A stretch of DNA of 64,000 bases, taken from positions 20,063 through 84,062 of the forward strand of contig NZ_JWHL01000008.1 in NCBI RefSeq assembly GCF_018132105.1, written 5' to 3'. Made by a program: the position numbers and the translations under genes. Shown here piece after piece: positions 44,161-53,296 of the stretch. Numbering within the stretch: the first letter of the stretch is position 1; each line of letters starts with the position of its first letter. Source of the stretch: Methanocalculus chunghsingensis (lineage in GTDB: Archaea > Halobacteriota > Methanomicrobia > Methanomicrobiales > Methanocorpusculaceae). Under the pieces are notes generated by a model. The model was not told where the DNA came from and did no database searches. It saw only the letters and a program-made list of their open reading frames with translations.

Positions 44161-45012
44161 ATGATCATGGAGGATTCACTCCGGAGGTTTCTGGCAGAGG
44201 ATCTCCCCTTCGGGGATATAACAACAGAGGCGACCACTCCGCAAACCGAGAGCCGGGCAGTGATCATCGCACGGGAAGCGATGGTGATCGCCGGTATTGA
44301 CGAGGCAGTATTCCTCTTTAATGAATGCGGGGTCAGGGCTTATCCTGCCATACCTGACGGTGAATGGGCGGATCCCAACCAGACGGTCCTTACAATGACC
44401 GGGCCTGTCCATGGGATCCTCGCCGCCGAACGGACCGTTCTGAACCTGATGGGGAGGATGTCGGGGATCGCAACCGCGACCAGCCGGTTTGGACTGGTGA
44501 TCGGGTCGGCGATGCCTGGAGCACGGATCGCCGGCACCCGGAAGACCGCTCCGGGTCTTCGTTTCTTTGACAAAAAAGCGATCAGGATCGGCGGTGGAGA
44601 GCCACACCGGTATTCCCTCTCGGATGCGATCCTGATAAAGGATAATCATCTCGCCATTGCAGGGATTGAAGAGGCGATCAGGCGTGCGAAGGCTTTCTCG
44701 GCATTCAGGGTGATCGAGTGTGAAGTGGAGAACCCCGGGGATGCTATCATCGCCGCATCTGCCGGTGTTGACATCCTCCTCCTCGACAATATGACCCCGG
44801 AAACTGTGAAGAGGACCATTGAGCTCCTCAAAGAAGCAGGGCTTCGGGAGAGGGTGACAATTGAGCTTTCAGGAGGGATCACACCGAAAAATGCCGGGTC
44901 CTATGCAGGATGCGAGGTTGATCTCGTTTCATCCGGATGGCTGACCCATTCTGTACGGAACGCGGACCTCAGCCTTGATATCAAAAAAGCAGAAAAAATT
45001 GTGAGAATATAA
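44161..45012 (+). CDS. nadC: Nicotinate-nucleotide pyrophosphorylase (quinolinate phosphoribosyltransferase) NadC
   Basis: A 283-residue enzyme converting quinolinate and PRPP to nicotinate mononucleotide. Visible motifs are LAEDLPFGDITTEAT, ERTVLNLMGRMSGIAT, RIAGTRKTAPGLRFFDKKA with the substrate-binding Arg and Lys, GGGEPHRYSLSDAILIKDNH and IELSGGITPKNAG. Start at ATG 44161 or ATG 44167. It closes the NAD operon, four bases after nadA. Confidence 0.96.
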   Translation: MIMEDSLRRFLAEDLPFGDITTEATTPQTESRAVIIAREAMVIAGIDEAVFLFNECGVRAYPAIPDGEWADPNQTVLTMTGPVHGILAAERTVLNLMGRMSGIATATSRFGLVIGSAMPGARIAGTRKTAPGLRFFDKKAIRIGGGEPHRYSLSDAILIKDNHLAIAGIEEAIRRAKAFSAFRVIECEVENPGDAIIAASAGVDILLLDNMTPETVKRTIELLKEAGLRERVTIELSGGITPKNAGSYAGCEVDLVSSGWLTHSVRNADLSLDIKKAEKIVRI

Positions 45013-45016
45013 GGGA

Positions 45017-45850
45017 TCATCCCTTCCGTCGCCTGAGAATGAGCCAGACGATCCCCCCGATAACGGCGAGCGGGAGGAGGGCAAAGGCAGCAACGATCAG
45101 GATGACAATAACCGCCATAAATGCTGATATACCGGTATTCAAAACCCCCGAAGCACTAAATCCGGAGTCCACACCAACAGTCGGCGCTTCCCTGATCGAG
45201 ACAGTGATAATCGCTTCATCGATCCGTGATTCAAGGAGATTGAGCCTCCCGGTCACAATATCCAGGCTTCTCTGAGCGGTGTCACGGGCAGTCTGGACCT
45301 GCAGTATCTCCTCAACCGTCACTGCCTTTTCAAGGAGATCATCATATCGCTCCACCTGCCGTTGTAGTGACTGCTTCTCAGCATGGAGATCGGTGTATTC
45401 TTCGGTGACATCCCTTTCCCGTATCTGCCTGTGGGTGAGTGTTCCGGTACCTTCAATCTCCTGCATCACTGCATCAAAGGATTGCGGTGGAATTCTGAGG
45501 ATGGCCTCAACATAATAGCGCTGCTTTCCATCCCGAACCCCGGCAGAGTTGATGGTGAGTGACTGGATACGGCCGTTATATCGCTCTGCTATCTCTGTGA
45601 TCTCATCTGCCGTCTGCCGGGGATCCCGGCTCTGTAGAGAGATCTCGCCTTCCCTGATCACCTGTGCATCAACAAAGCCCGTCTTTGTATCATAAGCCAC
45701 ATCAGACCTTTCATAGGGAGCAGCGTTCTCATAGACCACCGTTTCACTCCACCCGTGGGGAAAGTCCGGAGATGTATCTGCCATCATGCATCCGGCGGAT
45801 GCACTGATGCCGATGAGAAGAAGAATCAGCATGATGTATGATCGTTTCAT
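45017..45850 (-). CDS. DUF4349 lipoprotein
   Basis: A 277-residue protein started at ATG 45850, where AAGGTG lies seven bases upstream and a lipoprotein signal begins; the open frame continues to 46237 without support. The signal ends in SASAGC, a lipobox-like sequence. The mature part contains the DUF4349 pattern (GFVDAQVIREGEISLQSRD, DVTEEYTDLHAEKQSLQRQ), a coiled-coil segment (about 155-215) and a C-terminal transmembrane helix (about 243-270) with a basic end. The family is widespread and of unknown function. Probably held on the outside of the membrane at both ends. Confidence 0.85.
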   Translation of the reverse strand: MKRSYIMLILLLIGISASAGCMMADTSPDFPHGWSETVVYENAAPYERSDVAYDTKTGFVDAQVIREGEISLQSRDPRQTADEITEIAERYNGRIQSLTINSAGVRDGKQRYYVEAILRIPPQSFDAVMQEIEGTGTLTHRQIRERDVTEEYTDLHAEKQSLQRQVERYDDLLEKAVTVEEILQVQTARDTAQRSLDIVTGRLNLLESRIDEAIITVSIREAPTVGVDSGFSASGVLNTGISAFMAVIVILIVAAFALLPLAVIGGIVWLILRRRKG

Positions 45851-46035
45851 AGGAACACCTTGGTTATCATGAGTGATGGGGATGCATGGAAGAAAAGGAT
45901 GTCCAAGGCTACGAATTTTATTGCACCTAACGATAATCGTCAATTGAGGCCATATTTCCATCCAATACCGCAATAAAGCTGACAACAGACTCTTATATCC
46001 AGCCACCATACTCTCGGATACTGAAGGAGAGGCCA
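45851..46035. promoter_or_regulatory. Divergent promoter region, DUF4349 lipoprotein and mgtE
   Basis: No gene is seen. A TTATAT box at about 45990-45997 fits mgtE, with GGAGAGGCC directly before its ATG. AATAAAATTCG on the minus strand near 45910-45922 fits the lipoprotein gene. Confidence 0.4.
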
Positions 46036-47373
46036 ATGCACCGGGATAGGATTTTGGAATTACTCGCTCTGAGAGACTGGAAAGGACTTCGAAATTATGC
46101 AAAAGAGCTTTCCAGACTCGAAGCTGCCGATCTCTTCTCTGAGATAGAGGATGCCGAATACACCATCTTCTTCCGTCTCCTTGAGAAGAATACGGCCCTT
46201 GATGTCTTCGAATCGCTTGATCCCGAGCAGCAGGCACGGCTTATCTCTCTGATGGAGGATCCGGAGACCCTCAGCCTTGTCGAATCACTCGATCCCGATG
46301 ACCAGACGAGGTTGTTTGAGGAGCTTCCTGCCAAGATCGCCAAACGGATCCTTGCAGAGATGAAGCCCGGAGACGCAGCAGCAGTCAGTCAGCTCCTCGG
46401 GTACCCTGCAGGGAGCTGTGGCCGGTTTATGACCTCCCGGTACCTTACATTCCATGAGAATACGACAATCGGGGAGGTGCTGGCAGGCCTCCATACAAGC
46501 CCCCTCCGTCCTGATGAGATGGGCGTCATCTATGTCATCGGCCCGGGGAGGATATATCGCGGGTATATCAGCCTCGGGAGTCTTCTCAAGACAACTCCTG
46601 AGATCAGGCTCGGAGAGATTGCAGCAGAGCCCGGCCTCTTCGTCAGGACAACCGAGCCGCGAATACGGGCTGCGGAACTTGTTGCTGAATATGATCTCTA
46701 TGCAATAGCGGTCCTTGATGCAGAAGACCGGCTTGTCGGATCGATCACTTTTGATGATGTCATCGATCTCCTCGAAGAGGAGGGGACCGAGGACTTCCTG
46801 AAGATCGGATCTGTCCGCGATATCGGGATGAGCGTCAAGGATGCGACCATCGGTATACTCTATCGGAAACGACTCCCCTGGCTTCTCGTCCTCGTCCTGA
46901 TGAACGTCTTCTCAGGAGCAGGAATCGCGTACTTCGAGGAGACGATCGCTGCGTATGTCGCACTCGTCTTCTTCCTCCCGCTTCTCATCGACAGCGGAGG
47001 AAATGCCGGATCACAGTCGGCAACCCTGATGGTCCGGTCTCTTGCAACCGGTGATGTCGGGGCAGGAGACTGGGCACGGCTCATCGGGCGTGAGGTATTC
47101 ATCGCCCTGGCACTTGGAGTAAGTCTTGCAGGGGCGGTGATGGTTCTTGGAATCTTCCGGGGAGGACCTGGGATTGCTGTTGTGGTCGGGCTCTCGATGA
47201 TGCTGATCGTCTGCATCGGATCGCTCATTGGTATGACGCTTCCATTCCTGCTGACCAGACTGAATAAAGATCCGGCGGTGGCGAGCACACCCCTTGTCAC
47301 CTCATTTGCCGATATCACCGGGGTTCTGATCTACTTCTCGATTGCAACCTGGTATCTTGGTATCGGGGCATAA
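46036..47373 (+). CDS. mgtE: Magnesium transporter MgtE
   Basis: A 445-residue Mg2+ channel of the MgtE/SLC41 family. An N-terminal helical superfamily domain (about 1-125; LDPEQQARLISLMEDPE) is followed by two CBS domains (about 130-250; MTSRYLTFHENTTIGEVL and GSITFDDVIDLLEEEGTEDFLK) and five transmembrane helices (about 280-445) with the pore signature FFLPLLIDSGGNAGSQSATL. The CBS and N domains sense cytosolic Mg2+ and close the pore. Start supported by GGAGAGG just upstream. Confidence 0.96.
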   Translation: MHRDRILELLALRDWKGLRNYAKELSRLEAADLFSEIEDAEYTIFFRLLEKNTALDVFESLDPEQQARLISLMEDPETLSLVESLDPDDQTRLFEELPAKIAKRILAEMKPGDAAAVSQLLGYPAGSCGRFMTSRYLTFHENTTIGEVLAGLHTSPLRPDEMGVIYVIGPGRIYRGYISLGSLLKTTPEIRLGEIAAEPGLFVRTTEPRIRAAELVAEYDLYAIAVLDAEDRLVGSITFDDVIDLLEEEGTEDFLKIGSVRDIGMSVKDATIGILYRKRLPWLLVLVLMNVFSGAGIAYFEETIAAYVALVFFLPLLIDSGGNAGSQSATLMVRSLATGDVGAGDWARLIGREVFIALALGVSLAGAVMVLGIFRGGPGIAVVVGLSMMLIVCIGSLIGMTLPFLLTRLNKDPAVASTPLVTSFADITGVLIYFSIATWYLGIGA

Positions 47374-47503
47374 GATCCTTTTTTATCCATCTTTTCCCAA
47401 TCCCCCCGTCACCTGACAGCCTGAGCTGCGGGTGGAGATACTGGAAGAGAGAAGAGAAAGTGAGAAGAGAACGTCGTAAATCAAAAAAGATTGTTCTTCA
47501 TCC

Positions 47504-49528
47504 TCAGAGGAGGATGAGGAGTGGGGCAAAGACGAGTGCCACCATCGACATCAGCTTCAGCAGGATGTTGATGGCAGGACCTGAAGTGTCTTTGAAAGGG
47601 TCACCGACGGTATCACCGACGACTGCTGCCTTGTGGGCATCTGAACCCTTTCCACCAAAGTTGCCCTGTTCGATATATTTCTTGGCATTATCCCATGCAC
47701 CACCGGCGTTTGCCATGGTGATCGCAAGGGAGAACCCTGCAACAAGGGATCCTGCAAGGAGACCGCCGAGTGCTGCAGGGCCGAGGAAGTACCCGACAAG
47801 AAGCGGGGCAAGGACGGCGAGGACACCAGGTGCGATCATCTCACGGAGTGCGGAGTTTGTCGAGATGGCAATACAGGATGCGTAATCCGGATCTGCCTTC
47901 TCTTCCATCAGCCCGGGAATCTCCTTGAACTGACGGCGAACTTCGATGACAATCTCGTAGGCTGCCTTTCCTACTGCGGTCATGGTGAGTGCGCAGAAGA
48001 GGAACGGAAGCATTGCACCGATGAGCATACCGACAAAGACCATCGGGTTGGTGACATCGATGACATTGAGCCCGACTGCAAGGGTGTATGCAGAGAAGAG
48101 GGCGAGTGCGGTAAGTGCTGCGGATCCGATGGCAAAGCCTTTGCCGATGGCGGCGGTGGTGTTGCCGACTGCATCAAGGGTGTCGGTGATCTTCCGGACC
48201 TTGGGATCCTGGTGTGACATCTCTGCGATACCACCTGCATTGTCAGCGACCGGTCCGTATGCATCGACTGCAAGGGAGAGACCAAGGGTCGAGAGCATAC
48301 CAACTGCGGCGATGGCAATACCATAGAGGCCTGCGAAGTGGTAGGAGATGGTGATTGCAATTGCAACAAAGAAGACCGGGAAGACGGTCGATTCCATGCC
48401 CTTTGCAAATCCGCTGATGATAGTGGTTGCGGATCCGGTCTGGGCGGATTTGGCGATCGAGAGTGTCGGGGCCCTGTCATAGGATGTGTAGTACTCGGTG
48501 ATGAGACCGATTGCAAATCCTGCAACGAGACCGGCAATTGCTGCAAAGAAGATGCCGATATATTCAGGTCCGATGAGGGTTGTGACAAGGAAATATGTCG
48601 CAATGACAACGAGGACGATAGCAACGATCAGACCTTTGTTGAAGGCCATATGAATTGCTGTCATCTCGGTCTTGTTCGTCCGGACGAAGAATGATCCGAC
48701 GATCGCTGAGAAGATACCAAGTGCGGCGATCATCATCGGGAGAAGAACGAGCTGCATCGGGTCAAGGCCTGCATACATCTCGGTCTGAACCGCTGTGATA
48801 CCAAGGACCATCGCGGCGATGATAGATCCGACATAGCTCTCGTACAGGTCAGCACCCATACCAGCGACGTCACCGACATTGTCACCGACGTTATCAGCAA
48901 TAACTGCCGGGTTTCGTGGATCATCCTCAGGGATGCCTGCCTCGACCTTACCGACGAGATCTGCACCGACGTCAGCTGCCTTGGTGAAGATACCTCCACC
49001 AACACGTGCGAAGAGTGCAATCGATGAGGCACCAAGACCAAATCCTGTCACCGTCGAGAGAACCTCCCCCTGGGGAAGACCCATAGCGGAGAGAGCAAGA
49101 TACGCGACGGAGAGACCAAGAAGGCCAAGACCGACGACAGCCATGCCCATGACAGAGCCGCTTGAGAATGAGACACGAAACGCCTCTGCAATGCCACGAC
49201 GGGCTGCATTGGTCGTTCGTACGTTCGCTGCGGTCGCCGTGTACATACCGATATATCCGGCGGTTGCGGAGAGGACCGCACCAAGAACGAATGTCGCCGC
49301 GGTGAGCGGGGAGATTCCAACTGCTAAAACGATTGCAAGTACAACAACGAATACAGCAATCGCACGATACTGGCGGTTCAGATAGACCATGGCGCCGAGA
49401 TGAATGGCGGCGGCGATCTTCTGCATCACCTCTGTTCCTGTACCCTCCTTCTTCACCGTGATGAAGGAGAAGCCCGCAAATGCAAGGGCGATAAGGGCAG
49501 CAAGAGGTGCTAGATAAACGAGATCCAT
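47504..49528 (-). CDS. hppA: Membrane-bound ion-pumping pyrophosphatase HppA (K+-dependent type)
   Basis: A 674-residue protein with about 16 transmembrane helices. The substrate site shows DVGADLVGKVEAGIPEDDPR and ADNVGDNVGDVAGMGADL, with a second acidic cluster SLAVDAYGPVADNAGGIAEM and a C-terminal NAGGAWDNAKKYIE and GDTVGDPFKDTSGPAINIL. The motif GNTTAAIGKGF has Ala where K+-independent enzymes have Lys, so K+-dependence is predicted. Such archaeal enzymes pump Na+ or H+ at the cost of pyrophosphate. GGAGGT lies nine bases before ATG 49528. Confidence 0.97.
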   Translation of the reverse strand: MDLVYLAPLAALIALAFAGFSFITVKKEGTGTEVMQKIAAAIHLGAMVYLNRQYRAIAVFVVVLAIVLAVGISPLTAATFVLGAVLSATAGYIGMYTATAANVRTTNAARRGIAEAFRVSFSSGSVMGMAVVGLGLLGLSVAYLALSAMGLPQGEVLSTVTGFGLGASSIALFARVGGGIFTKAADVGADLVGKVEAGIPEDDPRNPAVIADNVGDNVGDVAGMGADLYESYVGSIIAAMVLGITAVQTEMYAGLDPMQLVLLPMMIAALGIFSAIVGSFFVRTNKTEMTAIHMAFNKGLIVAIVLVVIATYFLVTTLIGPEYIGIFFAAIAGLVAGFAIGLITEYYTSYDRAPTLSIAKSAQTGSATTIISGFAKGMESTVFPVFFVAIAITISYHFAGLYGIAIAAVGMLSTLGLSLAVDAYGPVADNAGGIAEMSHQDPKVRKITDTLDAVGNTTAAIGKGFAIGSAALTALALFSAYTLAVGLNVIDVTNPMVFVGMLIGAMLPFLFCALTMTAVGKAAYEIVIEVRRQFKEIPGLMEEKADPDYASCIAISTNSALREMIAPGVLAVLAPLLVGYFLGPAALGGLLAGSLVAGFSLAITMANAGGAWDNAKKYIEQGNFGGKGSDAHKAAVVGDTVGDPFKDTSGPAINILLKLMSMVALVFAPLLILL

Positions 49529-49624
49529 GTTTTTTATACCTCCATGTTCGGAATGCCTTCCATAGAAGAAGGTACGAGAAGCATAAATATCATATGGAAT
49601 GATGCGAGGAAGATACGGCTATTA

Positions 49625-49640
49625 ACGAATAGGTATTCGT
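49625..49640. promoter_or_regulatory. Perfect inverted repeat upstream of hppA
   Basis: ACGAATA-GG-TATTCGT is a perfect 7-bp inverted repeat about 100 bases before the hppA ATG and upstream of a TATA-like GATATTTATG (minus strand, about 49583-49592). It is a candidate binding site for a dimeric regulator. Confidence 0.4.
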
Positions 49641-49674
49641 GATCAGTCCGGATGCGCGCAGAAAATAAGGGGGA

Positions 49675-50472
49675 TCAGAGTGATCCGATGATCATTGCGT
49701 ATGTTTCAACCTGGGACTGGTACTGTGCCATCACCTTCATGGTGATGACCGGGGTGAGCCGCGGATCAAGTTCCATTGCCTTCTGATAGTCCTCCATCGC
49801 CTTCATATATGCATTCGATGCCTCACCTGTCAGCCTCGTTGTGGCGGTTGCTTTTCCCTCGGAGAAGCCCGATCCCGGCCTGGAATGGGTCTCCTGCATC
49901 TCGGTCTCGTAGCGCTGCGTCATATGTATGTAAGCATCCCCCCGGTACATCCGTGCCCGTCCGCTATCAGGATATGTGGCAATGAGAGCATCGAGATCCG
50001 AGATGGCTTCAGTATACCGCCCTTCTGCGAGAAGAGTAACCGCCCTGCTATGAAGAGCGGCAGGATCAGCAGGGGAGAGAGAGAGGGCTTCTGTGAAGGC
50101 ATTCTCTGCCGCCTGAGGATCCCCTGCCATCAGGTAACAACGACCAAGACCGGTGAGTAATTCAGATGACGAGGGATCAATCGATGCCGCCTGGGAGTAG
50201 AGGGCTGCCGCTTCCTCGTACTCATGAAGCGAGTAGAAGGCCTCTGCCTGTTTCTGCATAAGGACTGTCTCATTCTGATCAAAATGAAGGGCATATGAAT
50301 AACAGGATGCCGCAATGCCACTCTGGTTCATCGAGACGAAGCCATCTCCGATGAGAGAGAACGTACCTGCACCTGCTGCATCAATATCAGAGGGAAAAGA
50401 GATACCAAGAGGGTTGAGAAAGACGAAGAGGCAGATGGCAATGAAGAAGAATATCAGATGAAGGATTTTCAT
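49675..50472 (-). CDS. Membrane-anchored or secreted TPR-repeat protein
   Basis: A 265-residue protein with an N-terminal hydrophobic segment (about 5-24) and TPR repeats from about 45 to 175 (CYSYALHFDQNETVLMQKQAEA, then AAALYSQAASIDPSSSELLTG, AFTEALSLSPADPAALHSRA). The C-terminal part (176-265) has a Gly/Thr-rich break and one more helical pair. It is likely an extracytoplasmic protein-binding scaffold. The partner is unknown. Transcribed in the same direction as hppA and polB but separated by about 100-150 bases on each side. Confidence 0.8.
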   Translation of the reverse strand: MKILHLIFFFIAICLFVFLNPLGISFPSDIDAAGAGTFSLIGDGFVSMNQSGIAASCYSYALHFDQNETVLMQKQAEAFYSLHEYEEAAALYSQAASIDPSSSELLTGLGRCYLMAGDPQAAENAFTEALSLSPADPAALHSRAVTLLAEGRYTEAISDLDALIATYPDSGRARMYRGDAYIHMTQRYETEMQETHSRPGSGFSEGKATATTRLTGEASNAYMKAMEDYQKAMELDPRLTPVITMKVMAQYQSQVETYAMIIGSL

Positions 50473-50570
50473 AGAATATTATTTTATTAGAAGAGAGAGT
50501 ATTTGAATATTGTTTAATTATCCATTCTTTTGGGAACGGAGAATCAGGAATTACACCAATCATCTGATCC

Positions 50571-51977
50571 TCATTTTGAGAGAAAGTCACAGACCTGTGG
50601 CTCCATCCTCTCAAGATCGATGATGATCGCCTGGCCGGGGGTGGGATTGATATTCATCTGCTTCTGAAATGCAGTCTGGCCCTGCCATGCACCCGCATTT
50701 ACCGAGAGGACACCACGGTACCGTGATATTCCGGTGATATGCACATGGCCGGTATGAAGAATCTCCGGGACGGGATCGATAATGAGGCGATCCTGCTCGG
50801 TCGCGAGCACCGGGGTTCTTCTTCCATAGGAAGGGGCAAGGTGGCGCCTCTTCAGCATCGCTTCCATCATCTCGGAAGGTGCCTCATACCGTGCACCCGG
50901 GATGAGGCTGATGAGATCGTCGATACTCCGGCCATGGTACATCAGAACCCGGACACCCTGGATGCTGACAGCGCAAGGATTTTCAACAAATGTACAGTTT
51001 GGGGTGTATGCAGATCGGAACTCGGCCGGAATCGCGGGCTGGGGTTCTGCTCCCCGGACCACGTCATGGTTTCCGGGGGCAAGGACGATCCTGAGGCGGG
51101 ATGGAAGTGTGGCGAGCATCTCACCGAGCCGGTCATATTGCTCATAGATATTTTGTATTGTCAGCTCCTTCTCCTGGCCAGGGTAGATGCCGATACCATC
51201 AACCAGATCACCGGCAACAAGAAGGTATGAAATGTCATCTTCTGCTGATATCCAGTCACAGAACCTCTCCCATGGATCCTCAAGGAAGGTATCAGATCCA
51301 ATATGAATATCGGAGATGAAGACCGCTTTTCCGGACTGGTGAGGGGTATATGGAGCGTGTTGAATAGGAATATCCGGCCTGAGGAGCTGATCCGCATAGA
51401 AGAGCCCCGCATCCGGAGAGAGTTTGCCCCGGACACCAATCACTTCATCAGGGACAATCCGCTCCGCATCTGCAAAGCCGTCACGTCCACTGTTAAAGAG
51501 GACGGGGATGATACCGGTAGGATCTTCAAGCTCAATGATACGGTGGCCTTTTGCTGTCGTCTTCACATCAAGGACGATTCCAATGATCGTTACATCACTA
51601 TCACGGAATCGTGATGAGCGGATCAGTGCCTCAACAGGTATTGAACCTGTACGTTTGCGGATGAGAGATCCGAGGGTGTCATACCGGTTTCTGAAGAGAC
51701 TTGCATAATCCTCTATCTGCCGGACAGGGCCGGCAGATCCCTCCATCCCCTCGATCACCTCAAGGATGGGATCAGCGGTGAACCGTATGCCATCACGCCG
51801 CTGGGTGAGGGAAGGGATATGAGAGGGAAGGACGACTGTGCAATTAACAGAGAGAGATTTCAGTATCGTCTGAATAAGGGCAGGATCTCCCTTCTCCTGT
51901 ATGTAAGAGACGACCGTCGGATCAACAAGATGGCCGGCCTCGCAGAATCTGGAGACGATCTCCTGATCTCTTAACAT
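50571..51977 (-). CDS. polB: DNA polymerase D small subunit (DP1)
   Basis: A 468-residue protein from ATG 51977; TTG 52004 would add nine residues. After an N-terminal domain and an OB-fold (about 140-215, TIIGIVLDVKTTAKGHRIIELED) comes a calcineurin-like phosphoesterase with FISDIHIGSDTF, VAGDLVDGIGIYPGQ, APGNHDVVRGAEPQPAIP, MYHGRSIDDL and HTGHVHITG, all metal ligands intact. DP1 supplies the 3'-5' proofreading exonuclease of the euryarchaeal replicative polymerase D. It lies 4.5 kb from the origin and cdc6. Confidence 0.96.
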   Translation of the reverse strand: MLRDQEIVSRFCEAGHLVDPTVVSYIQEKGDPALIQTILKSLSVNCTVVLPSHIPSLTQRRDGIRFTADPILEVIEGMEGSAGPVRQIEDYASLFRNRYDTLGSLIRKRTGSIPVEALIRSSRFRDSDVTIIGIVLDVKTTAKGHRIIELEDPTGIIPVLFNSGRDGFADAERIVPDEVIGVRGKLSPDAGLFYADQLLRPDIPIQHAPYTPHQSGKAVFISDIHIGSDTFLEDPWERFCDWISAEDDISYLLVAGDLVDGIGIYPGQEKELTIQNIYEQYDRLGEMLATLPSRLRIVLAPGNHDVVRGAEPQPAIPAEFRSAYTPNCTFVENPCAVSIQGVRVLMYHGRSIDDLISLIPGARYEAPSEMMEAMLKRRHLAPSYGRRTPVLATEQDRLIIDPVPEILHTGHVHITGISRYRGVLSVNAGAWQGQTAFQKQMNINPTPGQAIIIDLERMEPQVCDFLSK

Positions 51978-52034
51978 GGGTACTAGATGGAATCTCTGAT
52001 CCAATATACCTGTTATAGTGGAAGAGAGATCAGA

Positions 52035-53240
52035 TCAGGCATCCTTTCGACGGATGATCCCAAGGCAGTATCCATCAAGGGCATTCAGATAGACCTTTCG
52101 GGCTGACCGGACGACTTTTTCATCATCTGAGAAGAAATCTTCCGCCACATAGGAGAGGAGAGAGACAAGATACTCAAGTGAGTCATATTTCATTTTGAGA
52201 TCCTTGAAGGAGAGGAGGCCTTCTGCTCTGTTCCCGGAGAGGAGGGCCTGTGAAGCATCAAAGAGACCAAGGAGATACTCCGGCATGCCACGGACGATTG
52301 CAAGTTTTCTGAACCTGTAGTACATATCCTTCTTCCCCGAGAGGAAGGAGAGTTTTATCCCATAATACGCTGGTTCAAGTGCTTTTGGATGCTGCTGCAT
52401 CATCTGGAGAACGGTGCTCGCCGCACCCTGCCCATCATGATTCTGGAGGTAAAATGAGAAGAGCTCGCGGAGGAAGAAGAGATCGTCACTGTACACTTCT
52501 GCAGAGATCTTCAGTACCTCATCTCTCTTCTGGATGCTCCCCTCCTTCTTCGCCTTCTCAAGCGCGATCCTGAGGAACCAGCGGTGGCTCGGAAGCCAGG
52601 TGTGGGCCTGGTGGATCATGAACCAGAAGATCTGATTCACCCATTCGGCATCTTCACCCCTGAGAAAAGAGTGATCACCAATCTTTGGCTGGATACGAGA
52701 GAGTTCAAGCAGGAGCTGCCGGGATCGAAGCTCCATCTCACCCGGACGCGGGCCATTGTACGCATCCGGGTTGGTCCGGCGGTCTTCCTCGATCAGGCGG
52801 TAATAACAGTATGCGACAAGGACGCCGATGACCGCATCTTTCAGTGCGTACTTCTCGAGAAGGGTGAGAGCCTCTTTGATCTGATTATTACGCAATTTAT
52901 TTATCCCAAGAAAGGTCTCAATCGTTCTTCTTCCAGCCTTCTTCCTCCGGAAGCGGAGGGCCTGCTGGATGACCTTCTCAAAATATGCGGGATCCGAATT
53001 TTTTTTACTTTTTCTCAGGATCTGATAGGTGATATCGTCAAAGAACCGATCATGATCCTCATCCCGGATATCAGGAAATTTGGACTCGATGGCAGAGAAG
53101 ACCTGTGCATAGAAGACAGGGATGTTGGAGTCGATCTTCTCGATATTTTCATGTATATACTGAAAATACTCTTTTTTAATCGATCCAAGCCGTCCGGAGA
53201 TAACTGCTCCAGCTGCACCAGTGTCACCAGAGTCACTCAT
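52035..53240 (-). CDS. Helical-repeat (TPR-like) protein of unknown function
   Basis: A 401-residue soluble protein. Residues 15-110 are charged and helical (IHENIEKIDSNIPVFYAQVF); from about 115 onward paired helices recur (IKEALTLLEKYALKDAVIGVLVAYCYYRL, WFLRIALEKAKKEGSIQKRD split over two repeats), similar to TPR or HAT-like repeats but below clear family recognition. No signal peptide, transmembrane segment or catalytic motif. Its place between the DNA polymerase subunit and the aminotransferase on the same strand does not fix a role. Confidence 0.75.
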   Translation of the reverse strand: MSDSGDTGAAGAVISGRLGSIKKEYFQYIHENIEKIDSNIPVFYAQVFSAIESKFPDIRDEDHDRFFDDITYQILRKSKKNSDPAYFEKVIQQALRFRRKKAGRRTIETFLGINKLRNNQIKEALTLLEKYALKDAVIGVLVAYCYYRLIEEDRRTNPDAYNGPRPGEMELRSRQLLLELSRIQPKIGDHSFLRGEDAEWVNQIFWFMIHQAHTWLPSHRWFLRIALEKAKKEGSIQKRDEVLKISAEVYSDDLFFLRELFSFYLQNHDGQGAASTVLQMMQQHPKALEPAYYGIKLSFLSGKKDMYYRFRKLAIVRGMPEYLLGLFDASQALLSGNRAEGLLSFKDLKMKYDSLEYLVSLLSYVAEDFFSDDEKVVRSARKVYLNALDGYCLGIIRRKDA

Positions 53241-53296
53241 GTACGTATCTAAAATTGGGGTGAGGAAACTATAAATTCATTCGTATTTCTCACGGC

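Noticed and set aside
45851..46237. N-terminal extension of the DUF4349 lipoprotein gene
   Set aside because: The signal peptide and ribosome-binding site both support ATG 45850; the extension reads through the divergent mgtE start.
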